DNA from: Nitrospirillum viridazoti CBAmc
GTDB lineage: Bacteria > Pseudomonadota > Alphaproteobacteria > Azospirillales > Azospirillaceae
Direction of reading: 5' to 3'
Assembly (NCBI RefSeq): GCF_000730165.1
Contig: NZ_CP022111.1
Span: 1,488,001 to 1,552,000, forward strand
DNA: 64,000 nt
Shown: positions 18,371 through 26,332 of the stretch, piece by piece
How positions within the stretch are numbered: the first letter of the stretch is position 1
Layout of the letters: each line of letters opens with the position of its first letter
The notes under the pieces: generated by a model
Told to the model about the DNA's origin: nothing
What the model saw: only the letters and a program-made list of their open reading frames with translations
The model's database searches: none
Position numbers and translations under genes: made by a program

Positions 18371-20326
18371 ATGACGGCGGTATCCAAGGAACGGTTGATG
18401 GTGTCGCCGGAACTGGCGGCCCTGTTCGGGCAGGCGCAGCACCATGACCGCGCCGGCCGCCTGGATGAGGCGGAAAGGCTGTGCCGCGTCATCCTGCGCC
18501 GCCTGCCCAACGAGACGGCCGTGCTGCACCTGCTGGGCGTCATCCTCTGCCGCACCCGGCGCCTGGTGGAGGGGGCGGAGATGCTGGCCGGCGTGGCGGC
18601 GGCCCAGCCCGGCAACATCCCGGCCCTGCGCGCCCTGGGCGACGCCTTCCACGCCCTGGGGCACCTGGCCGACAGCGTCATCGCCTACCAGCGCATCCTG
18701 TTCCTGCAGCCGGGCGACGCCGACGCGCACCTGCGCCTGGGCCTGTCGCGCCAGGCCCTGGGCCAACTGCCCGGCGCCATCGCCGCCTTCCGCATGGCCG
18801 CCGCCCTGAAGCCCGCCGACGCCGACATTCGCGTCACCCTGGGCATGGCGCTGGAGGCGGCGGGCGACGCGGCCGCCGCCCTGGCCGCCTATGCCGACGC
18901 CATCCGCCGCGACGCCGACAACGCCCCGGCCTTCCTGGGCCTGGGCAACGTGCTGGCCGACCAGGGGCGCACGGCGGAGGCCGCGGCCGCCTACGCCCGC
19001 GCCCTGCACCTGGCGCCCGACTGGCCGGACGCCCTGACCAACCTGGGCCTGGCCCTGCAGGCCGACGGCCAGCTGGACCAGGCGCTGGCCCTGCACCGCC
19101 GCGCCGCCCAGCTGGCGCCCGACGCCGCCAATGTCCACATGAACCTGGGCACCGCCCGGCAACTGGCGGGACAGGGGGCAGCGGCGGTGGACAGCTATCG
19201 CCGCGCCGTGGCCCTGGCGCCCGAGGACGCGACCTGCCTGTCCAACCTGGGCCAGGCCCTGGCGGAGCAAGGCCAAGTCACGGAGGCGCTGGCCGTCCAC
19301 GGCCAGGCGGCCGCCCTGGCCCCCGACAACGGCGTGGTACGCTTCAACCAGGCGCTGGCCTGGCTGCTGGCCGGCGACGATGCGCGGGGCTGGCCCGCCT
19401 ACGCCTGGCGCTGGCGCGGCGGGGTCGATGATTTGGCGGACCGGGGCTTCGCCGTACCCGAGTGGAAGGGGGAGGATCTCGCCGGCCGTACCCTGCTGGT
19501 GCATGCCGAGCAGGGCCTGGGCGACACCCTGCAATTCGTGCGCTTCCTCAGCCGCCTGCCCAGCGATGGCCGCGTCGTGCTGGAGGTGCAGCCGCCCCTG
19601 CTGGCCCTGCTGCGCGGCAGCTTGGCGCACAGAGATGTGGACGTGGTGGCGCGGGGGCGCCCCCTGCCCGCCTTCGGCCTGCATGTGCCGCTGATGAGCC
19701 TGCCGGCCGCACTGGGCATACAGGACGCCGCCGGGCTGGTGATGCCGGCGCCCTACCTCAAGGCCGAGGCCGATCGCGTCCGCGCCTGGGCAGAAAGGCT
19801 TGGTGGCAAACGGCTGGGCGCCGGCGCCCTCCATGTCGGCCTCGCCTGGTCAGGCAACCCCGGGCATCGGGCCGACCGGCTGCGCAGCATGTCCCTGGCC
19901 GACCTGGCCGGCCCGCTGGCGGCCTTGCCCGGCGTGACGCTGTGGCCCGTGCAGGCCGACCGCCGGCGGGGGGATGAGGAGGTGCTGGCGGCCCTGGGCG
20001 TGGCCGATGTAGCGCTGGACGGCTTCACCGACACCGCGGCATTGCTGACCGGGCTGGACCTGGTGATCACCGTGGACACGGCGGTGGCACACCTGGCCGG
20101 GGCGCTGGGCCGGCCCGTGTGGCTGCTGCTGCCCTATGCCCCTGACTGGCGCTGGCGCCTGAACAGCCAGGACACCCCCTGGTACCCCGCCACCCGCCTC
20201 TTCCGGCAGGAGCGGCAGGGCGACTGGGCCCCCGTCATCCGCCAGGTGGTGGCCGCCCTGAAGGCGCAGGAATCGGCACGCGCAGCCCTCGCCACCCCTA
20301 GCGGCACGCATTCTGTACCGCTGTAG
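18371..20326 (+). CDS. tetratricopeptide-repeat protein with C-terminal glycosyltransferase domain
   Basis: A 651-residue protein. Residues about 15-320 are roughly eight to nine TPR units (for example AEMLAGVAAAQPGNIPALRALGDAF-type helices and LTNLGLALQADGQLDQALAL). The remainder is a GT9/GT41-like domain: GLGDTLQFVRFLSRLP, GLAWSGNPGHRADRLRSM, and the nucleotide-sugar region LVITVDTAVAHLAGALGRPVW ending at LFRQ. Such proteins are usually soluble glycosyltransferases for flagellin, lipopolysaccharide or other surface targets. ATG 18371 is preferred; the ORF can extend to 18284 but that stretch is arginine/glycine-rich and lacks TPR. Confidence 0.8.
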   Translation: MTAVSKERLMVSPELAALFGQAQHHDRAGRLDEAERLCRVILRRLPNETAVLHLLGVILCRTRRLVEGAEMLAGVAAAQPGNIPALRALGDAFHALGHLADSVIAYQRILFLQPGDADAHLRLGLSRQALGQLPGAIAAFRMAAALKPADADIRVTLGMALEAAGDAAAALAAYADAIRRDADNAPAFLGLGNVLADQGRTAEAAAAYARALHLAPDWPDALTNLGLALQADGQLDQALALHRRAAQLAPDAANVHMNLGTARQLAGQGAAAVDSYRRAVALAPEDATCLSNLGQALAEQGQVTEALAVHGQAAALAPDNGVVRFNQALAWLLAGDDARGWPAYAWRWRGGVDDLADRGFAVPEWKGEDLAGRTLLVHAEQGLGDTLQFVRFLSRLPSDGRVVLEVQPPLLALLRGSLAHRDVDVVARGRPLPAFGLHVPLMSLPAALGIQDAAGLVMPAPYLKAEADRVRAWAERLGGKRLGAGALHVGLAWSGNPGHRADRLRSMSLADLAGPLAALPGVTLWPVQADRRRGDEEVLAALGVADVALDGFTDTAALLTGLDLVITVDTAVAHLAGALGRPVWLLLPYAPDWRWRLNSQDTPWYPATRLFRQERQGDWAPVIRQVVAALKAQESARAALATPSGTHSVPL

Positions 20327-20431
20327 GCCCCGACCGGGGCCGGCGGAGATTTCTGGGGAGCCGAAGGCGGACTGGAAATCGAGGATCAGCCAAAGCCGCG
20401 GATGCGGCTGCCGGCGCGTGAGGAACCCGTA

Positions 20432-20938
20432 TCAGTGCCCCAGCTTGTGGGCCTTTTCCGTCAGGTAGTCCATCAGGGCCAGCAGCACGCCGGACGCGAC
20501 GAACACCACGTGGATGACGGTGGACCACATCAGGTCGCGGTCGCTGTAGTCGCCGACGCTCATGAAGGCGCGCAGCAGCTGAATGCCGGAGATGGCGACG
20601 ATGGAGGCGATGAGGCGCAGCTTCAGGCCGCCGAAATCCACCTCGCCCATCCATTCCAGGCGGTCGTGGTGGCTGGCCACGCTGATCTTGGAAACGAAAT
20701 TCTCATAGCCGGCGAAGATCACCATCAGCACCAGGTTGGCGATCAGCGACAGGTCGATGAGCGACAGCAGGCCCAGGATGATCTCATGCGAGGTGGCGCT
20801 GGCCAGATGGTTGATCAGCTCCCACAGCTCATGGATGAAGCCCGCCAGGGGCAGCAGCAGGGCGATCACCAGGCCAAGATAGAGAGGGGCGAGCAGCCAG
20901 CGGCTGGCGAACAGCACGCTTTCGATCCACCGGTCCAT
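20432..20938 (-). CDS. UPF0114 (YqhA family) membrane protein
   Basis: A 168-residue inner-membrane protein with about four hydrophobic segments (WLLAPLYLGLVIALLLPLAGF, LIANLVLMVIFAGYENFVS, LRLIASIVAISGIQLLRAFM, VIHVVFVASGVLLALMDYL). The central HDRLEWMGEVDFGGLKLRL and FVSKISVA are characteristic of UPF0114. Function is unknown. It is convergent with the TPR gene and upstream of the EF-hand gene on the same strand order. Confidence 0.85.
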   Translation of the reverse strand: MDRWIESVLFASRWLLAPLYLGLVIALLLPLAGFIHELWELINHLASATSHEIILGLLSLIDLSLIANLVLMVIFAGYENFVSKISVASHHDRLEWMGEVDFGGLKLRLIASIVAISGIQLLRAFMSVGDYSDRDLMWSTVIHVVFVASGVLLALMDYLTEKAHKLGH

Positions 20939-21052
20939 GGGCGTCCTTCCGAAGGGCGACCGCCCGGCGGGCGGCCAAATGCTTGATCGGCGACGACATT
21001 ACCCGATTCCGCCGGCCGATTTCGACCGCCTTCGTTGAGAGGGTGCCGGGAC

Positions 21053-21820
21053 CTACATCCCGCCGGGACCGCCACCCCCCATGCCGCCGCGACCGCCGCC
21101 ATGCCGGCCGCCGCCCATGCCCCCACCACCCATGCCGCCGCCCCGGCCACCGCCGCCCGGTTCCTGGGTGCTTAGGTCGACCTTCTCGATCTCCTCGATG
21201 GTCAGTTGGCCGTCATGGTTGGCGTCGATGACCTCGAACAGGGCGCGGGCGTAGGCGCGGAACTCATCGCGCGTCACGCGGAAGTCCAGGTTGGTGTCGG
21301 CGGCCATGATGGGGTCGACCCCACCCCGGCCGCCGCCGCCCATGCCCCCACCCATGCCGCCCGGCCCGCGACCGCCACCGGGAGGGGCGTCAGGCGGGGC
21401 GCCCTCGGGACCGGCGCCCGGGGCGCCGCCGTCAGGCCCGCCATGAGGGCCGCCCTCGGGGCCGCCTTCGGGACCACCACGCCCCATCATGGCCATGCGA
21501 TCCGCCCGCCGCACCTTCTCCAGCTCGGTCACGTTCAGGGCGCCGTCGCCGTTCAGGTCGTAATGCGCGAAGACGGCGTCGGCCTCGGCCTGGAATTCGT
21601 CCCGCGACAGCTTGCCGTCCTGGTTGGTGTCCACCCGGTTGAACCAGGCGCGCAACGACACCTTGGCCGCGTCCTCCGACGTGGTGCGGCCCAGCGTCTG
21701 CCCCAGGGGCGTGGTGACCGTGTAGAAGGTCTTGTGGCTGGAACACGCCGCCGTCAGCGCCAAGGCGCCCAGTAGGGCCGGGCGAATCAGGGTGCGGCGA
21801 CGTGCTGGGTGGCGATGCAT
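21053..21820 (-). CDS. EF-hand calcium-binding lipoprotein with Gly-rich linkers
   Basis: A 255-residue lipoprotein. A basic start (MHRHPARRRTLIR) leads to the lipobox LTAAC. Four EF-hand loops are visible: DTNQDGKLSRDEF, DLNGDGALNVTEL, the less canonical DTNLDFRVTRDEF, and DANHDGQLTIEEI. The pairs are split by about 70 residues of Gly/Pro/Glu repeats (GGPEGGPHGGPDGG type), and the tail is a GGGMGGG-type repeat. ATG 21820 is preferred because AAGGA precedes it; ATG 21835 lies just upstream. It would sit in the cell envelope and bind calcium. Partner unknown. Confidence 0.8.
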   Translation of the reverse strand: MHRHPARRRTLIRPALLGALALTAACSSHKTFYTVTTPLGQTLGRTTSEDAAKVSLRAWFNRVDTNQDGKLSRDEFQAEADAVFAHYDLNGDGALNVTELEKVRRADRMAMMGRGGPEGGPEGGPHGGPDGGAPGAGPEGAPPDAPPGGGRGPGGMGGGMGGGGRGGVDPIMAADTNLDFRVTRDEFRAYARALFEVIDANHDGQLTIEEIEKVDLSTQEPGGGGRGGGMGGGGMGGGRHGGGRGGMGGGGPGGM

Positions 21821-22255
21821 CGGGTGTTCCTTCATGTTGCGCGCAACGCGCTGTCTTGAAACGGCCCCGGCCCCGTCGCCCCCCGGGGCGGCACGGGGAC
21901 GCCGGCACCGGACCGGCGCTGGTAACCGGCCCTTGCACGCTTGAGGCCCCGCAAACTGTCGGGCTTCGGGCCGCAACGCAGACCATCCGCAGCATGATTT
22001 GGCCTGCCCCGTTGGTAAACAACGCTTTTACAACGCCCCCTAAATGGCAAAGCCGCCATGCGCGCGCGGCAACAGGGGCCCCGATTTTCTCATTTTTGCC
22101 GGGCGGGCGCACCGTTATGGTTAAGTCGGTGGCGGCGAGACAGGGTCGCGCCGTCCCATCCGCATGAGCGGGGCGCGCACGCCCCGTCCAGTCGGCATCC
22201 CACCCCTCCGGCCGGTTCCGGCCGTTCCTATCCCGCTGCTGGAGGCATCCCCCCG
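21821..22255. other. divergent intergenic region, EF-hand gene and mlaA
   Basis: About 435 bases between divergent genes. It holds the leaders of both and several GC-rich inverted repeats (for example around 21883-21900), but I see no conserved ORF or recognisable RNA element. An open frame from 22058 is only an N-terminal extension of mlaA. Confidence 0.4.
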
Positions 22256-23188
22256 ATGCTGCGTCCCGGTTTCCCCGTCGCTTCCACCACCGTTCCCACC
22301 CGGTCCCGCCGGCGCCTGGGCCTGACGGCCGCCGCCCTGCTGGGCATGCTGGCCCTGCCCGTGCTGTTGCCCGCCGGCGCCCATGCCCAGGACACCCAGC
22401 CGCAGCCGCCGCAGGCGGCGGTTACGCCTGACGCCCCGGCGCCGGACGGCGACGGCGCCCGCACCGAGGTGGCCGAGGCCAAGACGGCGGAGGCGCGCGC
22501 CGCCATCGCCGCCTCCCAGGAAGAGGACGCCAACGACCCGCTGGAGGGCATGAACCGCGCCATCTTCTGGTTCAACGAGGGCGTGGACACGGTGCTGCTG
22601 CGCCCCGCCGCCAAGGTCTATCGCACGGTGATGCCGGACTTCGCCCAGACGGGCATCCGCAACGTGCTGTGGAACCTGCGCTCCCCCCTGACCCTGGCCA
22701 ACAAGCTGTTGCAAGGTGACTGGGACGGCGCCGAGGTCGCCACCGAGCGCTTCCTCATCAATTCCACCATCGGACTGGGCGGCCTGATCGACGTGGCGGG
22801 TGATCACGGCCTGACCTACGAGTATGAAAGCTTCGACCAGACGCTGGCGGTCTGGGGCGTGCCCGAAGGCTTCTATCTGGTGCTGCCCGTCCTGGGCCCC
22901 TCCACCCTGCGTGACGCCGTGGGCTTCGGTGTCGAGGCTTACGGCGACCCCGTGTCGCGCTACCTCAGCAACACCCACGACGATTGGGCCAGCTACACCC
23001 GCGCCGGCGTCTACGCCGTCGACCTGCGCGCCCAATACCTGGACGTGCTGGACGACATGAAGCGCAACAGCGTGGACTATTACGCCACCATGCGCTCGCT
23101 GTACCGCCAGCGGCAGAACAACTACATCCGCAACGGCAAGGTGGACCCGGACCAGTTCCCGTCCATCCCGGACTACGACAGCAAGTAA
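22256..23188 (+). CDS. mlaA: MlaA (VacJ) outer-membrane lipid-asymmetry protein
   Basis: A 310-residue protein of the MlaA family, which removes phospholipids from the outer leaflet of the outer membrane and delivers them to MlaC. The family core is clear: DPLEGMNRAIFWFNEGVD, RPAAKVYRTVMP, RNVLWNLRSPLTLANKLLQGD, FLINSTIGLGGLIDVAG and GPSTLRDAVGFG. ATG 22256 follows GGAGG. The N-terminus is a Sec signal (RRRLGLTAAALLGMLALPVL, AHAQ) without a lipobox cysteine, unlike E. coli MlaA. mlaBCDEF genes are not in the window. Confidence 0.9.
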   Translation: MLRPGFPVASTTVPTRSRRRLGLTAAALLGMLALPVLLPAGAHAQDTQPQPPQAAVTPDAPAPDGDGARTEVAEAKTAEARAAIAASQEEDANDPLEGMNRAIFWFNEGVDTVLLRPAAKVYRTVMPDFAQTGIRNVLWNLRSPLTLANKLLQGDWDGAEVATERFLINSTIGLGGLIDVAGDHGLTYEYESFDQTLAVWGVPEGFYLVLPVLGPSTLRDAVGFGVEAYGDPVSRYLSNTHDDWASYTRAGVYAVDLRAQYLDVLDDMKRNSVDYYATMRSLYRQRQNNYIRNGKVDPDQFPSIPDYDSK

Positions 23189-23287
23189 GCCCTCCCGTTC
23201 GGGCTAGAAGCGTAATCCTCAAGGCTTGGTGCACGGTTCGTCCCGCGCACCAGGCCTTGTGCATTTGGGCCCGTGGTGCCAAGGTCA

Positions 23288-23299
23288 TTGTGATCACAA
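23288..23299. promoter_or_regulatory. perfect 12-bp palindrome upstream of marR-type gene
   Basis: TTGTGATCACAA lies 96 bases before the MarR gene. Perfect palindromes of this size are usual operators for MarR regulators, so autoregulation is plausible. A GACCCC/GGGGTC hairpin is also present near 23352-23371. Confidence 0.4.
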
Positions 23300-23394
23300 G
23301 CTTGGGGAAGGGGCGCGGCCAGCGCCCCGGCCCCGGCGTCCGTGGGAACAAGACCCCCCGAAGACGGGGTCACGCACGAGGAACAGGACCCACC

Positions 23395-23970
23395 ATGCCC
23401 CTTCCCCGCCCGCAGCCGATGGCGCTGCCGGTCAGCAACCTGACCCTGGACATGGCCCCGCCGGATATGGGCCCCAAACTGGATATGGAGCGCTACGTCC
23501 CTGCCTTCCTGAATTCCATCGCCAACAAGCTGTCCAGCGGCGCCTCGCGCCTGTACTTCAAGCACTTCGGCATCGGGGTGGTGGAGTGGCGCATCATCGT
23601 CCACCTGGTGGCGGAGCCCTGGTGCACCGCCACCCGCATCTGCCAGATCATCGGCATGGACAAGGCCGCCGTCAGCCGCAGCTACGCCCTGATGGAGGAT
23701 CGCGGCCTGATCCAGTTTCGCCCGGCGGAGCCCAGGGGCCGCGAGGCCGCCCTGACCGTGGCCGGCCGCGACCTGCACGACCGCATCCTGGTCATGGCGC
23801 TGGAGCGGGAGCGGCGCCTGCTGGCCGACTTCAGCCCGCGCGAGGTCGATACCCTGATCAACCTGCTGGGCCGCCTGCAGGCCCGCATCCCCCACGTCAA
23901 CGCCTACGACCCCACGCCGGAGGAGATCGGCCTGCCGGCAGGGGCCGGGGAGCCGGCCAAAGCCTCCTGA
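23395..23970 (+). CDS. MarR-family transcriptional regulator
   Basis: A 191-residue winged-helix regulator. The DNA-binding part is visible as VEWRIIVHLVAEPWCTATRI, MDKAAVSRSYALMEDRGLI, and the wing RPAEPRGREAALTVAGRDLHD. ATG 23395 has GAGGAACAGG upstream. It is not preceded by an operon partner; the convergent CoA-transferase gene ends 22 bases downstream. Ligand unknown; MarR proteins commonly sense phenolic compounds or acyl-CoA thioesters. Confidence 0.85.
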   Translation: MPLPRPQPMALPVSNLTLDMAPPDMGPKLDMERYVPAFLNSIANKLSSGASRLYFKHFGIGVVEWRIIVHLVAEPWCTATRICQIIGMDKAAVSRSYALMEDRGLIQFRPAEPRGREAALTVAGRDLHDRILVMALERERRLLADFSPREVDTLINLLGRLQARIPHVNAYDPTPEEIGLPAGAGEPAKAS

Positions 23971-23992
23971 GGGCCTTTTAGCACGCCCGGGG

Positions 23993-25312
23993 TCAGCACC
24001 CGCGGGCGGCGGCGTGCGCCGCCCGCTCCAGCCCCTCGCGGAAGTCGGGATGGGCGATGCCGATCAGCGCCCGGGCCCGCTCCGCCAGCGTCAGGCCGCG
24101 CAGGTTCACCACGCCGAATTCGGTGGCGACGTACTGGACGTCGTTGCGCGGCGTCGTCACCGGCCCCGTCAGTCGCGGGACGATGCGTGAGGCGGTGCCA
24201 CCGGCGGCGGTGGAGTGGCAGGCGATGATGGACTTGCCGCCTTTCGAGGCCGAGGCGCCGCGCACGAAGTCCAGCTGACCGCCTGCGGCGCTGTACTGCC
24301 AACCGGCGAGGCATTCCGAATTGCAGGCGCCCTGCAGGTCGACCTCCAGCGTGGCGTTGACGGAGACCACGGTGTCATTCCGGGCGATCACCGCCGGGTT
24401 GTTCACATAGTCCACCGGCTGCGCCTCGCAATCCGGGTTGCCGTCGAGGAAATCGTACAGCGCCCGGTCACCCATGGCGAAGGTGAACACCGTCCGCCCC
24501 GCGTGGATGGCCTTGCGGCTGTTGTCGACCGCACCCAGGCGCATCAACTCCGCCAGGCCGGGGGTCATCAGTTCGGTGTGGATGCCCATGTGCCGGCGGT
24601 CGTGCAGGGCGGCACACACGGCGTCGGGCAGGGCGCCGATACCCATCTGCAGGCAGGCGCCGTCCCCCACCAGATCCGCGATCAGGTGGCCGATCGTCCT
24701 GTCGTTGTCCCGAATCCTGGCGGGCGGCACCTCCAGCAGGGGCACCGGGTTCTCCACCAGGGCGGTCACGCGGTCCAGGGGAATGCGGCAATTGCCCAGG
24801 ACACGGGGCATGGCCGGGTTCACCTCCAGGATTACCTGGCGGGCGCTCTGCGACACAGCCAGGGCGTAGTCGGTATTGGTGCCCAGGCTGAAGCAGCCGT
24901 CCGAATCCATGGGCGCCACCGTGGTCAGCAGCACATCCACGTCCACCTGCCGGCTGAGGACGTGCGGCGCCTGGCTGAAGGCGGTGGGGATGAAATCCAC
25001 CACCGGCAGGTCGTGCGACCCCGCCTCCTTGTCCAGGGCGCGCTCCAGCCCGCCGTGGAACAGGCTGACCGGCCGGACGCGGTGGCGCAGGTCGGACCGC
25101 AGCAGGGGGGCGGCGTTGGCGAAGGCCAGCAGGTAGTAGAGCGAGAGATCGCCCACCTGCCCCGCCTCGGCCCGCCGGGCCAATGCGCGCAGCAGGGCCG
25201 GCGGCTGCGACACGCCCAGGCCCATGGCGATGCGGGACCCGGAGGGAATCAGGCCCACGGCCGCCTCCGCCGCCATGCGGCGCGCGGCATAGGCCTCGGC
25301 GTATGGTCCCAT
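23993..25312 (-). CDS. acetyl-CoA hydrolase/4-hydroxybutyrate CoA-transferase family enzyme
   Basis: A 439-residue Cat1/AbfT-type CoA-transferase. The N-terminal domain shows GSRIAMGLGVSQPPALL, the C-terminal domain LQMGIGALPDAV and HTELMTPGLAELM. The catalytic glutamate is probably in NATLEVDLQG, and the C-terminal YVATEFGVVNLRGLTL is the family signature. ATG 25312 is chosen because GGAGG is six bases upstream; ATG 25318 lies directly on that site. It would move CoA between acetyl-CoA and a short-chain acid. No dedicated pathway genes adjoin it, so the acyl acceptor is not clear. Confidence 0.85.
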   Translation of the reverse strand: MGPYAEAYAARRMAAEAAVGLIPSGSRIAMGLGVSQPPALLRALARRAEAGQVGDLSLYYLLAFANAAPLLRSDLRHRVRPVSLFHGGLERALDKEAGSHDLPVVDFIPTAFSQAPHVLSRQVDVDVLLTTVAPMDSDGCFSLGTNTDYALAVSQSARQVILEVNPAMPRVLGNCRIPLDRVTALVENPVPLLEVPPARIRDNDRTIGHLIADLVGDGACLQMGIGALPDAVCAALHDRRHMGIHTELMTPGLAELMRLGAVDNSRKAIHAGRTVFTFAMGDRALYDFLDGNPDCEAQPVDYVNNPAVIARNDTVVSVNATLEVDLQGACNSECLAGWQYSAAGGQLDFVRGASASKGGKSIIACHSTAAGGTASRIVPRLTGPVTTPRNDVQYVATEFGVVNLRGLTLAERARALIGIAHPDFREGLERAAHAAARGC

Positions 25313-25591
25313 TTTCATCCTCCCGTCCGGCTTGTTCGGACCATCCTGGCATGAAGCCCGGCCGCCGCCACCCCGTTTTTACCGGTCCCCGCTGCCCGGC
25401 CGGCCGCTGTAACAAACAAGCCCTATCACCATCCAGATTCGGCCCAATCGCGGACACAATCCGGCGGCACAAGTAACTGCAGGGCAAACTTGAGTATTAT
25501 CCACGCCCGCGTAGCGAACCACTAAGTTTCACCGAGACCGGACCCTGATCCCGGTTGATGGCGCCGCCTTCCCGCCGCCCTGGGCATTGCG

Positions 25592-25617
25592 GGAACCTTC
25601 CCCTGGTCTTTGGGGTT
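25592..25617 (+). promoter_or_regulatory. EcfG-like general-stress promoter
   Basis: GGAAC (25592-25596), a 17-base spacer and GGTT (25614-25617) match the alphaproteobacterial EcfG consensus GGAAC-N16/17-CGTT except for one base. It lies 58 bases before a secreted-protein gene. The rest of the 25313-25675 gap shows no gene. Confidence 0.5.
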
Positions 25618-25675
25618 AAGGCACACGCGGCGCGCCCCATGCGGGTCCGGCTGATCGAAGACGAAGGAGATGGAC

Positions 25676-26257
25676 ATGCGGATGCATTTGCTTGCGGCCA
25701 CGCTGTTGGCCACCGGTCTGATCGGCGGCACGGCCCTGGCCCAGACCGCCGATACCCCGGCCACCGGCCCGAACGACACGATTTCCCCGCCCGAGGCCAA
25801 TTCCCCGCCGCCCGCCCCCATGGGTGACGAGGGCATGATCGGCCCGGCGACCACCACCACGACCTCTTCCCAGTCCTACAGCACCGAGAGCCACACCTAC
25901 ATCGTGCGGCCCAAGGGCATGATCTCGACCGGCACCGGCAAGGTGAACACCGCCATGAAGCCGGGCGACACCGTGCCCAAGCCCACCTGCCTGGAGGGCA
26001 CGGAGCCGCGCGTGTGGACCGCCCCGGTGGTGTTCGGCATGCCGCAGGGCAAGGGCCGGGTGGAAGGCATCGACACCTGGGTCGAGAACCAGGGCGGCCA
26101 GTGGGTGATCAAGTCGGCCATGCGGGCCGGCGAAGGCGACGCCCCGGTCAGCGACAAGGGCCAGGGCGGCTGGGTCGAGGTCAGCACCATGTGCGCCCTG
26201 CCCGGCGTGACCGACAGCCAGCGTGAGGCCGGCGCCATGCAGGGCGCCATGAACTAA
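25676..26257 (+). CDS. secreted protein of unknown function
   Basis: A 193-residue exported protein. It has a signal peptide (MRMHLLAATLLATGLIGGTALAQ), a Pro/Thr/Ser-rich low-complexity stretch (residues 25-60), and a compact C-terminal domain of about 130 residues with two cysteines (VPKPTCLEG, STMCALPG). ATG 25676 is chosen because GAAGGAG lies six bases upstream; ATG 25670 abuts that site. I recognise no domain. An EcfG-like promoter suggests a general-stress or stationary-phase role. The convergent dnaE gene ends 75 bases downstream across a shared hairpin. Confidence 0.65.
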   Translation: MRMHLLAATLLATGLIGGTALAQTADTPATGPNDTISPPEANSPPPAPMGDEGMIGPATTTTTSSQSYSTESHTYIVRPKGMISTGTGKVNTAMKPGDTVPKPTCLEGTEPRVWTAPVVFGMPQGKGRVEGIDTWVENQGGQWVIKSAMRAGEGDAPVSDKGQGGWVEVSTMCALPGVTDSQREAGAMQGAMN

Positions 26258-26289
26258 ACGTGGCCCATGTCTGACGCGTCTGACGCGTG

Positions 26290-26319
26290 AAGGGCGGTTC
26301 CCAGCCGGGGGCCGCCCTT
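26290..26319. terminator. bidirectional terminator between secreted-protein gene and dnaE
   Basis: AAGGGCGG (26290-26297) pairs with CCGCCCTT (26312-26319) across a 14-base loop. It lies between convergent stop codons and could serve both. Two TCTGACGCG copies stand just before it. Confidence 0.65.
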
Positions 26320-26332
26320 CTCATATGCGGGA

